From positions 5,840,405 to 5,904,404 of the forward strand of contig NC_089853.1 in assembly GCF_036373705.1 (NCBI RefSeq): a stretch of 64,000 nucleotides of DNA. Reading direction: 5' to 3'. Shown piece by piece: positions 37,526 through 51,565 of the stretch. Source of the stretch: Amia ocellicauda. Lineage: Eukaryota > Chordata > Actinopteri > Amiiformes > Amiidae. Under the pieces are notes generated by a model, which saw only the letters and a program-made list of their open reading frames with translations, did no database searches and was not told the DNA's origin. Position 1 is the stretch's first letter. Every line of letters starts with the position of its first letter. The position numbers and the translations under genes are program-made.

Positions 37526-40500
37526 GCCCTTCTGTCACTGAGTGTACAATTGTGTAGACCAGGTCTATCAGGCATAACAATGTGTTTGAAGTGGTTGTTA
37601 ATAACAATATGTAGAGATGATTACTTTTCTTTGCTACTCTGAAACCTCCCACAGATTCAAGCTGAACACAGTGAAAGAAAGAGCCCTAATTAGCGTATCA
37701 TTAATGTATTTAAGAGTTGAGTTAAGCAATGGCTAAACAGCCTAAAGAAATAACAGGACTGGAGAGCCTTCAGCCTATCGATCCATGCGATCAATCATTA
37801 CTAACAAACAAATGCATCTCAACAGCAGTCTTAACTCCAGTCCAACCTCACGCTCTCCTTCCCCCTGAGCTGTGCACCACTCCTCGGCAGGGAACACAGG
37901 AACGTAGTCACCTACTTCAAGTGGAAGACGTGGGAGCAGGGCAGGGCCTGCAGCTGCTGGTTCCTCTCGCCGATTGACTCGCCGCACATGCCGCAGTACA
38001 GCTCCATCTCTTCCACGCACTCCAGGAACTTCACCACCTGCTCCCTCAGGTCATCCTGCTGCTCCCGGCTGCGGTACACAGCCTCGCTCAGGCAGTGCAC
38101 CTTCAGCACGCATAGCTGGGGAGACAGCAGGGGACGTGTCGAGCCACGGTAGTGCATGGCACACAGAGACACACAGACACACAGACACAGAGATACACTG
38201 ACACACTGATACACAGACACACAGAGAAAGAGACACACTGACACTAAGACACAAAGAGAAAGAGGCGCAGAGACACACTGACACTGAGACACAGAGACAA
38301 AAACAGAGACATACTGACACAGAGCAAAAAGAGAAAGAGACATGCTGACACTGAGACAGAGACACACTTGCATATAGACACACAGAAATAGAGACACACA
38401 GACACATCAGACTAAGATTCACAGAAGCCCTGCACACAGACAGACTACACAGAGACACCCTACACACTGCGCAACGCACTTTTCTTGCACTTTGTGCAAA
38501 GACTGGCATTCTCATTTCTCCAAGGGGACAGTATTTAGCTGTACCTGGTTCACTCTAGCTTGACATGGGAAAGCTCATGCTATATTGAAGACCCCTTACC
38601 TTGTTCCCCACGGCCTCAGACAGCTCCTGTGCCCTTTGCAGAGCTTCGAGAGCCTGGGGGAAGAAAGCCGAGTCTTTAACAGACCCAAAACCCAGCACAA
38701 CAGCACCTGCACACACACCAGCCCCTGACTGTGCATTAAAACACAACTTAAACAATGTCACCTAATGTCAACCCCCTACAGCAAATCTGAAGAGTTCTGT
38801 TGATTTCATACAACATTTTTACGAGCACCCTTTCATGCCTCATGTCGCCAGTTACTTTATTTCAGGCTATGGATTATCCAAATCACACAAAGGGCTTCAT
38901 TTAAGACCTCACTACAGAATAGACCGCAGGGAAACAAAACAGTGCTTTTAAAGGCTATTAACAGATACACACAATGAGCAGAGCAGTTAAATGTGGGCAG
39001 AATTTGAATACAGCCTTTTAAATAGACCTCTTATCTCCCAAATGCATGTGTGTGTAAGTGCTCTCCAAAGCAGCCCAGGCACCACTGAGAGCCGCAGACG
39101 CCGGTACGAGCCACTCCTATTGGCTCGTGTGCAGTTTTACATTGTACAGCTTTGAACAGCCTTGCCAGCTTGGGCCCCCTTTACCTGCCAAGAAGGCTGT
39201 GCCACTCTGTGAACCTGGCAGCGGGATTTCCGTTACCTTGTCCAGCTCCTTCTGTATAAGCCAGCTCTTGGCCACCCCCAGGTAGATGTGTGCCTGTCCG
39301 AGGCGATTGCCGATCTCCGTCATTATACACATCGAGGACTCGTATCGAGGGAATGCTTTCTGAGGAGGAGAAAACCCAAGATCAAACAAAACGACACGAG
39401 GGGAAATCAAGGAAGCATCTGTGCATTATTTTGGATTCATGATCTTTTATCCTGGCCCATTGCTGAGGAGCCCATGTTGTCTCCCTCTGTGTGCACACGT
39501 TTCCCCCCCGCACATCATCACAGCAGCCCACAACTCTCCTGCCCGATCCTGGTCCCCAAGCACAGACGCTGCTGCCCATCACCGCGGCCCGAGGGCACGG
39601 GGGACAGGCCGTACCTCCACGTCGCTCCGGTTCCGGTGAATGTCAGCGAAGTTCAGCAGACACAGGGCCTGCAGGGGCCGGTCTCCGTGCTGCAGGGCGA
39701 TCTTCATCGACTCCTGGAAGAGAAGGACACGCGCGTCACCCTCGCTGTCGCTGCAGGCCTCAAGCAGAAGCTCTCGCTATTTCTGCCTTTCCAATCTCCA
39801 TGGGATGTTTCCTGGAAAACTGATAACTCGAACAAACATGACAACTTGAAAGCACCTTCTTGCTTCTCCTGGCTGACCGTTTGCTGTGCCCTGATGTGAA
39901 ATTGTACTTTTATTTTTTCCCTCCCACAATGCTGCTCACTGGTGAAAGAGCATTTCTTAATAACTGAAGAAAAAGGGGCATCAATAACAGCGTGCAATAC
40001 ACTTTGTTTACCTAGTATCTGACTCCCGCAGCACGCAGGAGCCCAGCAAGTCAAAATCATTTTTCTCTGTTTTCTGCTCCGTAATCTTTTTGATAAATGC
40101 AGGACCCCGAGACCCTGGGTTAGGAGTCAATCACAATCAGCGTGGATTCGAGCCGACACTGGCCCCCGTCTCTCTCCGCTGTCTTGACGTTATAGGACCC
40201 GACACACATCAGCTCCTCAGCACTCAACAGTCACGTGCAGAGCTGTACCGACTTTGACCCCGTGTTCGTGTGCTGAGATGGTGTGGCGTGACACAGGCTC
40301 CAGGCAAGCGCTCCTCCGCTGTGATGTGTGAACAGGACCTGACGTGACACGACCCGGTGTGCTCACTCCGACATCACGTCTCTAACAGGGCTGGGAACAT
40401 TGGGATCCGAGTCCAAACGCCTCGAATGAAGGACCCGGCGTGATTCTGAAAGTGGTGCTCTGATGGCTGCCGTTTGGTTTCCACAGCGGGGACAAGCAAT

Positions 40501-43500
40501 CTGAATGTAACAGGATCTGACTGCGCCGCTACAGGAGACGACAGGACGGGCGAGGGACCGTAGCCACAGGGTTTATCTTCCAGAACGAACAGCAGCTGCT
40601 TGAGCCAGGGATTGACACAGCAGGCCTCAGCAGTGTGGCCGCGGCCTCGTTAATGAAAAGTGTCTGAGTTAATAGTAACATGACTTCAGGGTAACCTACT
40701 GTAAGAGCGTGTATATAATGTGAAACATGCCCACACAGATTGGGAAGAGTAGGATTTACACTGTGAAACAGACACAGAAATCAATGATCTCGAATCTGTC
40801 TTTCAGTCATTTATCACCTGTCCAAACGTTTCGGTTAAGCAGTGCTGGCACACTTGAAAAAATGTCTTGATAAATAAGCTGCTCCATTGTGGGATATCCC
40901 ATCACCACCAGAGGGCGGCATAATGCCAGTAAGACAAGGATTGCCTCGGTTCCAATATCTGACAATAGACGCGTTCATTGTAACTCTAACCCACGGCCAG
41001 CGCCACACTTTAATTAAGTTGGATACGTATGCCTTTCCCAGGAGCCCTCTGGGATCGGCACAGGGGCTTTGAAAGCGATACAGCTCTGAACAACAATGCA
41101 GCGCATTTGGAAGTGTAAGGTCGTCTCATGTTGACGCAAGACAGTAACACACAGAATCTGAAAAAGCTGTTTCTGGGAGCCTGCAATAGCTCTGCTGGAG
41201 GTCGAGAACATACATACATCATTGGTTTTGGCCAGCGCCCAACCACCCAACATTGCTTACAATGGTTAACGATTGCGGTTAAATGGTGCTGAAATTACAG
41301 GCCATTTCACCACTGAAGGTTCCCTAAACTGATTTGCATGGCGCATTCACATCACAACACGATTCAAATGCTGTTTGCATCTTAAAAGCACACAAACACA
41401 GAATGTCTTATGTAAACACATGCCTGTCATCCAAACGCAGGGTGAGGTGTCCTGGGTGTCAGGTGTTGGATTAAAGGATGGATTTTACAGGGTCAATAAC
41501 ATTTTTGATTTCGTTTTTGCAAGCGACAATTTTTAAATCTTTGGTTTCTCTTTAATTAAACTAATAATATCAACAAAATAATGTTAATAATAATATGAAT
41601 ATGAACAACAGCAACAGCCGTGGCTACACACAATACGTGCATTTGCGTGCAAGTGTCAGGGTTGCATTGTGGAGACCCCCGCACATCTCCAGAGGAATAC
41701 CGAGGCAAACGCACTTCCCTCGCTGGAGAGCACCGGGGTGGGGGGTTGAAGGAGGATGTGTTTTGGCAACTGGCAGGATAGATCTGAAACCCATTTGTAA
41801 CCAGAGCTGTTCTGCTCCCCAGCGCGTGTGCCTCAGTCTATTTAAACCCCCGGTCTGGATCAGTGCACAAGTGCGTAAACAGAAGCCGGGATGCCATCGC
41901 TTTTACTACAGCGCAGCGGGGTCAGGCCGCTGAGACACGGGCTTCGGTGGCAGAGCAGCTTTAGCAGGTTTCGGGCTCTGGGCTCCCCTGACGCCTGCTG
42001 GGAGAAAGTGTGCGGAACGAAACACTCCGCAGACGCCGGGGTGATCGCTGTCAAGTCAATGAAAATGTTGCATCATCTTTGCTTTTTTCTTTCCCTCCCC
42101 CCCGGCAAGGCCGAGTTTAGCATTCTGCTCAGGACACCACTGCGTATGCCCTCCGAATCAACACCCACGACAAGAGGAGACGGACAAGAACATCCCTCGA
42201 AGAAAACACGGAGGAATTTCAGTCTAAGGGGAGAGGGATGGAGGAGACAGGGACAAAGTCCCAATAACTGGAGCAGCCACAGAGCACACTGCCAGCTGCA
42301 TCTGTCAACGTCAGTCTGTTGTGCAGTCGGCGGCGGTGCAGCGCAGGGCCGCGTGGAGGTGGTGGATAAATATGATTAAAATGGAGTGAAGAGGGATTAA
42401 GGATGATGGATTCTCCCAAGATTCTTCACACACAGCTTATTGTGAAGAGAAGAACTTTTATACTATTCTTAGGCCGGGCCGACTTGAAACAGCACACGGC
42501 ATGTGATTGAGAAATCCTTTTCTTTAAAAAAACAATCAGTTTCAGAAAAAATAACGCTTTCAGATTCCTCTCCCATCACGCCTCCGTGTGTTTACATCGA
42601 AAAGCCTTCCTGACTGATTGTCTGGGGACTTTTTAATGCATGGGCTTGGAGAAAATACAAGAGTTTTTCATTTGAAAAGCGACATTATTTATTTATTTAT
42701 CAATTTCGTTTTATTGAGGCAAAACCTTACTTTATATCAACAGTAGCGGACTTATCTGTGTTATTGTGTTGTGCCTACATCTATGCAAACAACCTGAACA
42801 AGAATGGAGCAGTTTGGGACATTTTCCCAATAAACTAGACACCTCGGTACCAGTAGGGTCCACCAACACAGCCTCGCATCATTTCAAGGTCATGTGACTG
42901 GCCGGGGGGTTCACAGAAAGCTCGGACACACCTACGTACCTCACAACACTCCATAGCGTCCGGCAAGCGGCCCATCTTCCTGTAGGCCACGGACATGTGG
43001 TACTGGCTCATGGCACGGTACTTCAGGCTCCAGCCCTTGCCGTAGTCGTTGACCAGTTCGGCCGCTTTACACGGGAAGAACAGGGCCTTCTCGTAGTCCT
43101 GAGGGGGCGAAAGACAGCGGGGACAGATGCCTCATTAACGCCTCATCCTCACATTCACAGAATAAATGTACACGACGCCTGGCACTCTCTCTTACAGCTG
43201 ACTGACTCGACAGATAAATATACCGATATATTTATAGTGTCGCTTAAGTGCCCCCCGCCTCCCTACCACCTCCCTTTCTGGCTGAACTGGACAAGAAACA
43301 GATCGGTTTCTTTATTTAATTCTACTGATCCGTTTACTGCACATGGAGACGTATGAGTTTCATATCCACGCCTACGCAGGCGCCCTGGGCTCCTTCACTG
43401 TGATCCTGGATTGCATCTTCCAGCAATTCCCTATAAAATGTCTCCAAACTAGAAAACCCCAAATGGTTAATAGACTTCCTTTCACTCCCCTGCAGCCATT

Positions 43501-43510
43501 GAAATGTGTG

Positions 43511-43542
<32 letters not shown>

Positions 43543-46500
43543 CTGACCTGCAACACACACTCTCTCTCTCTCTCTCGCTCTCTCTGAACGTAGCTGTTTG
43601 TAGGGGGATGGGAAGCGAGGGAGTAGGCAGGCCGATGCTACATAGCTCCGAGGCCGGGTTCTGCGCGAGAACATGAGGAATAAGTCTCTCATAACTTGAG
43701 AGAGCCAAAGACTTCACAGCCAATCTTGAATTAAACAAAGAGCAGTGGAATTAAACAGCATTACTGAGCCACATGTCTCCCGTTCTTTGTTTCCCCGGCA
43801 TTGTATGGGTTTTAGTACAGAATGTGCTCTCGCTGAAGGAGAAAAAAGAAATACCAGGGGAATGACTCATATCTGGTTTCTTACGCCTGTTTCGAATCTT
43901 GTGTGAGTCTGCCAGTCTTTTAAAGACAGCTCCTCTGTCATGTATTCATCATTTTATATATGAGCCATCCATCCATTTCTTCTCCCGGAAACCCATGGAG
44001 GTTTTCTCTGTCCTTTAGACGAACTTTTCGGGTCTCCTCTGCGTTTCTTTTTCTCCTCTCTCTGGCAGAGGCTCTTCCTGGGGTCAGTTCTCCTCCCTGC
44101 ACACTCTTTATACGATAGCCAGGATTGCCCAGCATTGGGGCCTTGGCATGGACAGAGAGACAGAGAGAGAGAGAGACCCTTGGGAGGAGATGCAGAAACA
44201 AGGCCAAGGACTGGTTTTGCCCCATCTGCTGACGGACCAGGCCTGAATCGCGCTCTGGCGCAGTTGCATCATTCGAAGCTGTCAGCGCCGGTGGTTATAG
44301 GGGGCAGAAGCTGCTGTCAGTTTTGTGGAACAATGTGTGAGACTATCCTTCATTAGGGAGATTAACAATATTAATTATGAGTATTATTGACTGTTGAGTA
44401 AAGAATACTGTGCTATTATTATTAATAGCAGCAGTAGAAAGAGTACTGTGCTATAATAATAATTAGTAGTAGTACTAGTAAGAAGTCCAACTGTAAATCT
44501 ACTACAGTGAATGACATAAACCTTCGAGAGCCGCTCTCTGCGGTAAATGAAGAGCAGGTATATGTGTTACTATAGCAACAGCACCTGGGAATAAACTCCC
44601 TAACGGGCCTTTAACTCCATCTCCCAATCAATTAGCCGCGAATCCCAGATTAGCATCGTTGTAGACGCTGATAGATCGTACTCTGAGATGGAGGGCCTCG
44701 CTGAATCGAGAAGGGATTCATCTGTGATTAAGTGGCAGTTGAGCCCTTCTTGGGGGGAAGAAACGAACACTCGAGACACTGAAACGACATCCCTCGCACG
44801 GGGACAGCGAGTACAAAGGGAGGATAACGTCGGACAATTAGTGAAAGAGATGACGGCTTCAGTTTACTTATTTATTTGTTAATCCTGCTCTCCTGCTGCT
44901 CTACTTATTTATAGATGTAACACTTGTCAGGAGGTGCTAATTAATAATGAACGAACTAGGTGCTTTGGATGTATTCCAGGGAGCGCTAACACCTTCCATG
45001 CTACATGTGACGTCTGCTGAGAGCGCAGGTCGATGTTTCTCACTATCTGCGTCACGGTGAATGTGTGATACCCCGATACTGAACCTTTTATTTGACATGG
45101 TGTCTCAGGAGACCCAAGATTCGCCGGGTTACTGTGTCAGCAGTGGTTCTGCTTTGTTCAGCATTGACCCAGCAGTCTTGCTGAAGCGCATACAACTTCA
45201 GCTTTGTGTGGCATTAAAAAAAACATCTTCTTTTCAAAACATGCTTTGACTTATACCTTATTATCATTATAGCTGGTTCCTTCAGTGATTCATATGTGAG
45301 AAACTGGGAATGTAGTGCATTTCTTTTCCTTTTTCTTTAGCGTAACTCTCCCAGCTTCCCTCAGGTATTAACCAGTAACTTTTGGGTCCTTATGGACACG
45401 CCAGACATTACAACTCATTCTGTGCTCTTCCACTTTGTTGTGGGGAAGCATAAAAAAATAGAAGTAAATACAAAAATGCGGACACCGAGGAAAAGCTTTC
45501 CAACACACGCACTGAACAACAGCATTTCCGTGAAGTGGTGGACAGATGTGGACACTGCTGACCGTGTGTGGTGAGCTCAACTCAAATAAAGAACGAGGAA
45601 AACAGAGACGCCGGGTGTTCAGACACAGGACAATACCTTGAGCTGGATGTAGAAGCTGCCGAGGCTGCAGCAGACCCGGCACTCGAGCATCTTGTCGTCG
45701 TTGTTGTGCGCGTAGCGGAGGGCCTTCTCGTAGTTCTCCAGGGCATTCTGGAAGACACCCAGCCCCAGGAAGGCATTGCCCATGCTGAGGCACACCTGGC
45801 CATTAAGCTGCAGGCTGATGGTGGTGCCCTGCATGTTGAGGCAGGTCTTGCAGTAGGAGATGGCCTTCTGGAAGTCGCAGAGCTTCTCGTTGCTCCGCGC
45901 CAGGTTGAGGTAGCCCTCCGTCAGGTAATCCGGGTCCTCCATCTCTCTGGCAGTGTCGATCTGAGCCAGAGCGTACTGGAAGAAAAGAGATGGTTGGTAG
46001 GGGGTTACGTGTATTATCGGTATTTAATCACTTACCCACAACATGTCACTCACTGCGAGTGTCACATGATTTGTTTTCACTAGTTTTGTTACCTTTGCTT
46101 GCATAAAAACACAACACAGATCGGCTACTGTAGGTCAGGTACAGCCAATTTTGGGCCAAAACATTTTCAGATGGAGAGAAAGGGTGTCTAATCCTTACAT
46201 GTGTGAGTTATAATTCATTAATAGGTCATGCGAACGGCGTCTCTCATTGTATAAGAGATCCTATTTCATGCTCAGCTTTGCTTTGCATTCCTCTCGCCTC
46301 GAGATGACGTCTCTTATCCAATACAAGACATCCTTCACACAACCTATGAACTTATATCCAACAGCAGGCCCCTGGGCACTAGCTCTGCTCCCCACCGTAT
46401 GGTAGATTAGCTGAATTAGCTGTGGAATCCAGGTGGGGGTATCGAGCGCAGCCTTGTGCTAAAAATCGGCTGTCCTCCAGCCTGTCTAAACAGAAGACCA

Positions 46501-48914
46501 CGAGCAAGTGAGGGGCTTTATTAGATTACCCCACAACGGTTTCATTTTCTCCACACAGAGTGAGAGAGGCTGAGGAAGGGGGGGTCACATGGCTGATTGT
46601 GTGTGACAGCACAAGAAGAGGAGGGGGGATTGTTTCTCTCTGTGACACGGAGGCCAAGACAGCTGACTGCTCCAGCGAGGTTTCGGAGAAATCCAATTTA
46701 AAATGATCCGAGAGGCTGGGGCTGAGGGCCCTTCATCCGGCGGCAGCACCGAGTGTGGCAATTCATTGGCGGAGAAGTGGCGCTTTCATGGGTGGCGGGC
46801 ATGTGTCAAATAATTAAATTAAAACAGGACATAGAAAATAAAAATATAACAATAACCTTGCTGAAACAATAGCTCTCTTAACCCCTGCAGTTGCCCGTAG
46901 AATTAATCTCCTCTGAGTCGTTTAGATGGCGGGTTTCAGAGCAGGAAAAGGAAATTAACAATCTTTCTACATAAATCCACCGATCCCCTCACTGCCCCTG
47001 AGAGAATCACCCATCGCATAGCCAGGCTTTCACCGCACTTTGAATGGCAATGAAATGAGGTCCCAGTGGAGTTGAGGGGCCGGTGCCTGAGTCTGCACTC
47101 ACAACTCCTTCACAGGTACCAACAGGCTTTCCAACGCATTGAGATATTCAGCCATTCCCTTCCCCGAATGACAGGGATGCTTTCTGTCCATCGCCACGTC
47201 AGTCCAAAGGTGGTTTGCATGCACATGAACTGGGACTGCAAACTGACCAACGGATGCCTCTGAGTGTGAACGATTTCTGGGCTGGTCAAGGAACTCATCC
47301 TTCAGACATGTATATAATATATTTCAGTGTGTGTGTGTATTATAAGTAATATATCATGTTTTCATGTTATTCTTGGAAATTGCAAATCAAAGATCAAATT
47401 AATGTGGGATTAATGTGATGGTGATCTTATTTAAAAACATATAAAATGACATTTTAGCGATGTTTCTCTGCTTCTGTACCCTCTATCCATACAACGTGTG
47501 TGTTTTCATTTGAATAGATGACAACAGACTGATTTCATCTCCTGAAAATGTCGAATGCTCTGCCGTGCTCTGCCATGGTGTAGGAGACTTCTGTGAAGAT
47601 GAACGAGAAGCACAAGAGAACAGGCGAGATCTTGGCTCGCTGGTCTGTTCTTTGAGAGGGTGCCAGCCCAGTGCTTGAACAGTTCTCATGGAGACTGGAA
47701 GAATCTCCCCCTTCTGAGGGTCTGACAGAAGGAACAGCCAGCAAGAAAAAAAAAAAGCTTTTGAAAAAAAATCTCTAATGAAATCACTCAGAAACACCCA
47801 GCGTCACTGGGCGCTGAACGCCAGGCAACCCTTCCCGGAGGCCGAGCTCAGACCCTGAGCGGCTGACAAACAACAGCAGTGTGGCGATACCGGGTAAATA
47901 ATAGATGCCTTCTTCGCATTTGAAAAATCCCCCCCATCCCCCTCATATTTACTAAGATCATCCCAACCTACAGTGGCAGAATCACACACATCCTCTCTCG
48001 TCATCCTTGCGGTGTCCCTTTGCGTTTCAGTTTTAATGAAGTGATGAAGGAGTTCGGGCGTAGCTCTGTGGTTAGCGTCACCCCTTACTTCCAGTCTGCA
48101 GAACAGAAGGAGGGGAGCCGAGCTGAGCCAAAGCCTTTGAGGATGGGAATGAACCGGGAGACACTCTAAGCTCTTACCTAAAGTCACCAACTGAGGGAAG
48201 GTGGTCTATCTAGCATCTATAGCTGGCAGGGCCACTTACAGCGGGTTACCTTTGGTCATACTTTGGGTTTTCGTGTTTTACAGTGAGTCAGTTGCAAAGC
48301 TGACCGTTTGATTGTGAGGTGTTGATTGATCGATAACTCCTGGCCTGCTTGTGAATGAATTACAAGGACTCCACAGAGCGCCTGGTCAGCGATCCAGTGG
48401 AGGATCTTGCTTCTGTTTCACAAGATCTACACAGCAGCATCGGGCGAGTTAAGCAAACAAAGAGTTGATACGGGTGCTAATTTATTTCAGTGGGTTTGAT
48501 TTCCAAAACGTGTTCAGTGCTGCTGGGCCTTGGATTCACAGTTGGCAGTGAAGGAAAACAACAATAATAACAACTATAAAATGTGCTGTGTAGAACAGAT
48601 GCCGGGCGCGGTGTCAGCTTAAGTGTGTCAAAGATCACGGTGTCTGGCTTTAATGGTGCATGCATTTGGGTGAGTATCTGGATTCAAAAGACAATCTCAA
48701 GTGCTTTAACCAGCTCTCTTACCTTGAGCATCTCCTTGTACTTTCCCATCTCCGAATGGGCAGTGATGAGACAACCCAGCACCCTGAACTTCCCTCCCGG
48801 GTCAGAGGTCTTCTCCAGAACCTTCAGCCACACGTGCAGGGCTTTGTCCGTCTGATTGGTCTGGTACAGGTGCAGGCCCTTCTCGATCTGCTGTTTGGTT
48901 TGGTCCTGGCCCAT
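37369..48914 (-). CDS. rapsn: RAPSN (rapsyn, 43-kDa acetylcholine receptor-associated protein), complete
   Basis: There are eight exons: 48723-48914, 45637-45975, 42940-43098, 39615-39713, 39237-39359, 38600-38653, 37916-38115 and 37369-37441. All sites are GT-AG and the total is 412 aa, the same length as human rapsyn. Rapsyn anchors and clusters nicotinic acetylcholine receptors under the postsynaptic membrane of the neuromuscular junction. The N-terminus MGQDQTKQ keeps the myristoylated Gly2. TPR repeats run through about residues 6-320 (for example [40 protein letters not shown]). A coiled-coil-like region follows, then a C-terminal RING-H2 finger (CGMC, CSHVFH, CL, CPKC). The protein ends KPGFV. 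No disruption is seen. The neighbour CELF1 upstream matches the human order. Confidence 0.97.
37480..37524. repeat. (AAC)n microsatellite
   Basis: About 15 AAC units (GTT on the RAPSN sense strand). It ends about 40 nt from the acceptor of the last RAPSN exon (37441), within the branch-point zone. Length change could affect splicing of that exon. Confidence 0.95.
38150..38435. repeat. Degenerate GACACA/GAGACAC minisatellite
   Basis: Tandem variants of ACACAGAGACACACTGACAC in the RAPSN intron between exons 38600-38653 and 37916-38115. The long open frames across it (for example 37912-38397 on minus) are low-complexity. Confidence 0.9.
39714..42939. other. RAPSN intron 3, with CTCF-like motif
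   Basis: The intron is about 3.2 kb with no exon recognised. At 40905-40917 the plus strand reads CCACCAGAGGGCG, a full match to the CTCF core CCASYAGRKGGCR. Open frames at 41595-42379 do not resemble known proteins. Confidence 0.4.
43099..45636. other. RAPSN intron 2
   Basis: No exon or mobile element recognised. A GA run (about 43526-43542) and a CT run (about 43559-43585) lie close together. A short AATAAT-rich patch lies at 44410-44470. Confidence 0.5.
45976..48722. other. RAPSN intron 1
   Basis: About 2.7 kb, with nothing I can identify beyond short low-complexity runs. Open frames here do not match known families. Confidence 0.5.
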
Positions 48915-51565
48915 TTCTGCTGCAAACTGCCTCATAAAAATGCTCATCCACTCCACAACATAGGGTGGAGAAAAGACAACAGATGAGGGGCTCAGACTGG
49001 ATGTGGCTTCAGGAAAATTCACCAGGAACCCAGGAGAGGAGAAGAGGAGAAGAGGAAATAAAAAATAAAAAAACTCTCACTCTTTAATCCTCAGCCCTGA
49101 AAAATTGAGTATCAGGGGCATCGGAGAAAAGCAGAGCAAGTTGAGAAAGCCAAGGGGGATTCGTGAGCGTTGAGGGTCTCAACAATCAAAGGCAATGCCA
49201 GCTGGCAGACCCAAGAGGCCACGGGGTTCAATTGCTGGTGGCCGAGACACGGAGAGACCTCTTCCTCCAGAGCGGGGCAGAGACCAGAGGAGCCGAGGGA
49301 GCCGGACATGAGAGCGAACGCAAGGTCTGGCATGGCAGTCGGAGAGCGGCTCGGTCTCCAGTCCCCCTGGCCAGCGCGATCACTCCTCCTGTGCCGGCCC
49401 GCAGCTGTGCCTGTCTGTCCAGGCCATGTGTCTGCGCAGGAATGCGGCCCTGCCCTCTGCGAGTCCCAAGGTCGCAACGAGACGCCCATAAGAAACACCC
49501 ATAACCCCCCCTCTGAGAACAGACACACACACACAAACCACAACTCCTTCCCCCCAACCTATTGGCACGACTACTTTGAAACTTACATTCCCCGTGTTGG
49601 ACTAGCACGGTCCGGTGGAATCTTGAACGACGAAAAAAAAAAAAAGAAAGAAAGCTGTAAATCGATAGTCAGGATGATTTCACACCAGCCCACCACATGG
49701 TACCAGGCGTGTAGGAGTGCAGATTTACAGCATGCGAGTGGGCGGCTGTCTAAGTCGTCCAAATGTGCCTCAGCGTCAGCAACAACTTCTTATAATAGTT
49801 CACAAAGGCTTACATGTTGTGAAGCTTGAGTTACAGTTCAGAGTGGCTTAAACAACTCTGCGGGATCAGACCCTTCACTCTTCAGCACAGACCCACCCCC
49901 CCAGCTCCCTGTTGCACAGACACAAATAGATTGTTTTATCACCTTGTCATTCACAAGATGGGTTACTTTTTAGAGCATAAATCTTGAGGGCGGGGGGCTG
50001 TTCTCCTGGCTTGTCTGTCATCGCTCCCTGCCCCGATGCGGAGGTACAAGATTAGGCTCTTAATGAGGGAAGCTCAGCATTAGATCTGCTTTATCAGTGC
50101 TGGTCCACACGTTGGGAGAACAGCACTTCCGACACGCTGGCCCTCACCACCGCTGCCGTGTAATTCAAACACTTTAACTCGATTCACAAAGGGTTGTATT
50201 TCCCGGGACGACACGTGCGGCCATTAAAACCACGCTGTGTGTTTATACACCTGTCCTGCAGAACTTAATGCACAAGGGAACCATGCGTTAGAAAATCTGC
50301 AGATCCCATCAATGTCAATCTTAGGGGTTTTCTACCCAATACCCAAGGAGTTTGAGGTCTGTAGCTCAACTTTTGTGAATTGAAGACTGTTGAATCTTAC
50401 TCAGTGTCCACAAGGGGGCTGCTACTCTTGTGAATTATAATGATGATAATTGGTTACTTGGATTGCATTAGACACTGCCAACCATTTTCAAGCTAACACA
50501 AACCACCTTACATTTAACCACACATTACACTGAAGCACACATCAAATGTAACAGCTCTCCATGACAGACAATTGGTGGGTCTTTATGGCATATAAAAACA
50601 GTATCTATACCGCAGTTACAAAGCAAACTGAGTAAAACCCATTTTATAAGAACATATTTCTTGTAGAAACGTTCCAATCTGCAACCTCTCCGAATTCAAT
50701 CTTTCGAATCCTAAACCTCAAGCAGACTGGATTAGTGGGCTTTCTCTTGGCGGTCCCTAGGTTGCGTCAGGTGTGTTTCTCAGGGGTCATCTTTAAGCAG
50801 CTTTAATCTGGAAACCACAGAGACCTCTGCGGATAATGGACGGGCCGAACAAAAGCCTGGTAATGCACACTCTGGGTTCAGTCACTCCCTTCATCCCCAC
50901 TATCCTTCCACTGTAACGTAACACGGGCCATTTTGGTTCAATGCTCTCAAAGGTATCAAGGCAAGCAGGAGGTCAGGGCTTGTGATGATGTATATCTATA
51001 TTTGAGATGATCTTTCCACAGTGACCCCTCCTAAGGAGAACAACAACAAGAGGGCTGATTTCCAGAGCGTTACAGAGAAAGAAAAATAAGTACAAAAGTT
51101 GCTCCACTCAGACACCACCTCCCACAGCAAACCCACCAGGGATCAGTGATTCAAAACCATCTTTTACTTATTCTCCTTCATTTCCACATTTCTCTCTCTT
51201 GTGAAGGGACAACGCTTTAAAGCTGAATGTTTGCCGACTATTGGGGAGGGGAAGTGAACTCTCATGCTGTGCAGAGCGACAGGTTTTGAAGAATCACTGA
51301 ACAAGTGGGCTCTCGTTGGATCTGCCCCACAGCTGCTGCAAGTCGTATCATCACAGCGAGCCGGTTGTCCTTGTGGCCACCAGTGCCCTGTGACACCAAA
51401 CAGCACATGGTCTGTCTGTGCTGCGCTCTGCTTGGCAGCACACGTGTGTGAAGACGCCTCGAGGACGTGAAAGGGGGAGACTCTTCACCTGCTCCACCAT
51501 CCACCAATGCCACCATCAGTTCCAGAGAGCAATGAGACAATCGCTCCACATATCAATGGAAAAGA
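48915..51565. other. RAPSN upstream region
   Basis: Contains the RAPSN 5'UTR and promoter by position; the start site cannot be fixed. An E-box CAGCTG lies at about 49199, the motif type through which muscle bHLH factors act, but single E-boxes are common by chance. Overlapping open frames at 49112-49829 on both strands look non-coding. Confidence 0.35.

Noticed and set aside
37912-38515. Long minus-strand frames rich in Ser/Cys/Val/Leu in a RAPSN intron
   Set aside because: They come from the GACACA-type minisatellite; the only coding part is the RAPSN exon at 37916-38115 in its own frame.
41595-42379. Frames of 112 and 162 codons in RAPSN intron 3
   Set aside because: No family resemblance, no splice or promoter context, and unremarkable composition; chance frames in GC-richer DNA.
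48050-48110. Possible tRNA-like SINE head (GGGCGTAGCTCTGTGGTTAG)
   Set aside because: It resembles an A box, but I could not find a convincing B box or tail at the expected distance.
49199-49204. E-box CAGCTG upstream of RAPSN as a muscle-specific promoter element
   Set aside because: A six-base motif is expected by chance and the RAPSN start site is unknown; not enough to call a site.
49112-49829. Frames up to 219 codons on both strands upstream of RAPSN
   Set aside because: They overlap on both strands, are low in complexity in parts, and resemble no known protein; probably chance frames.
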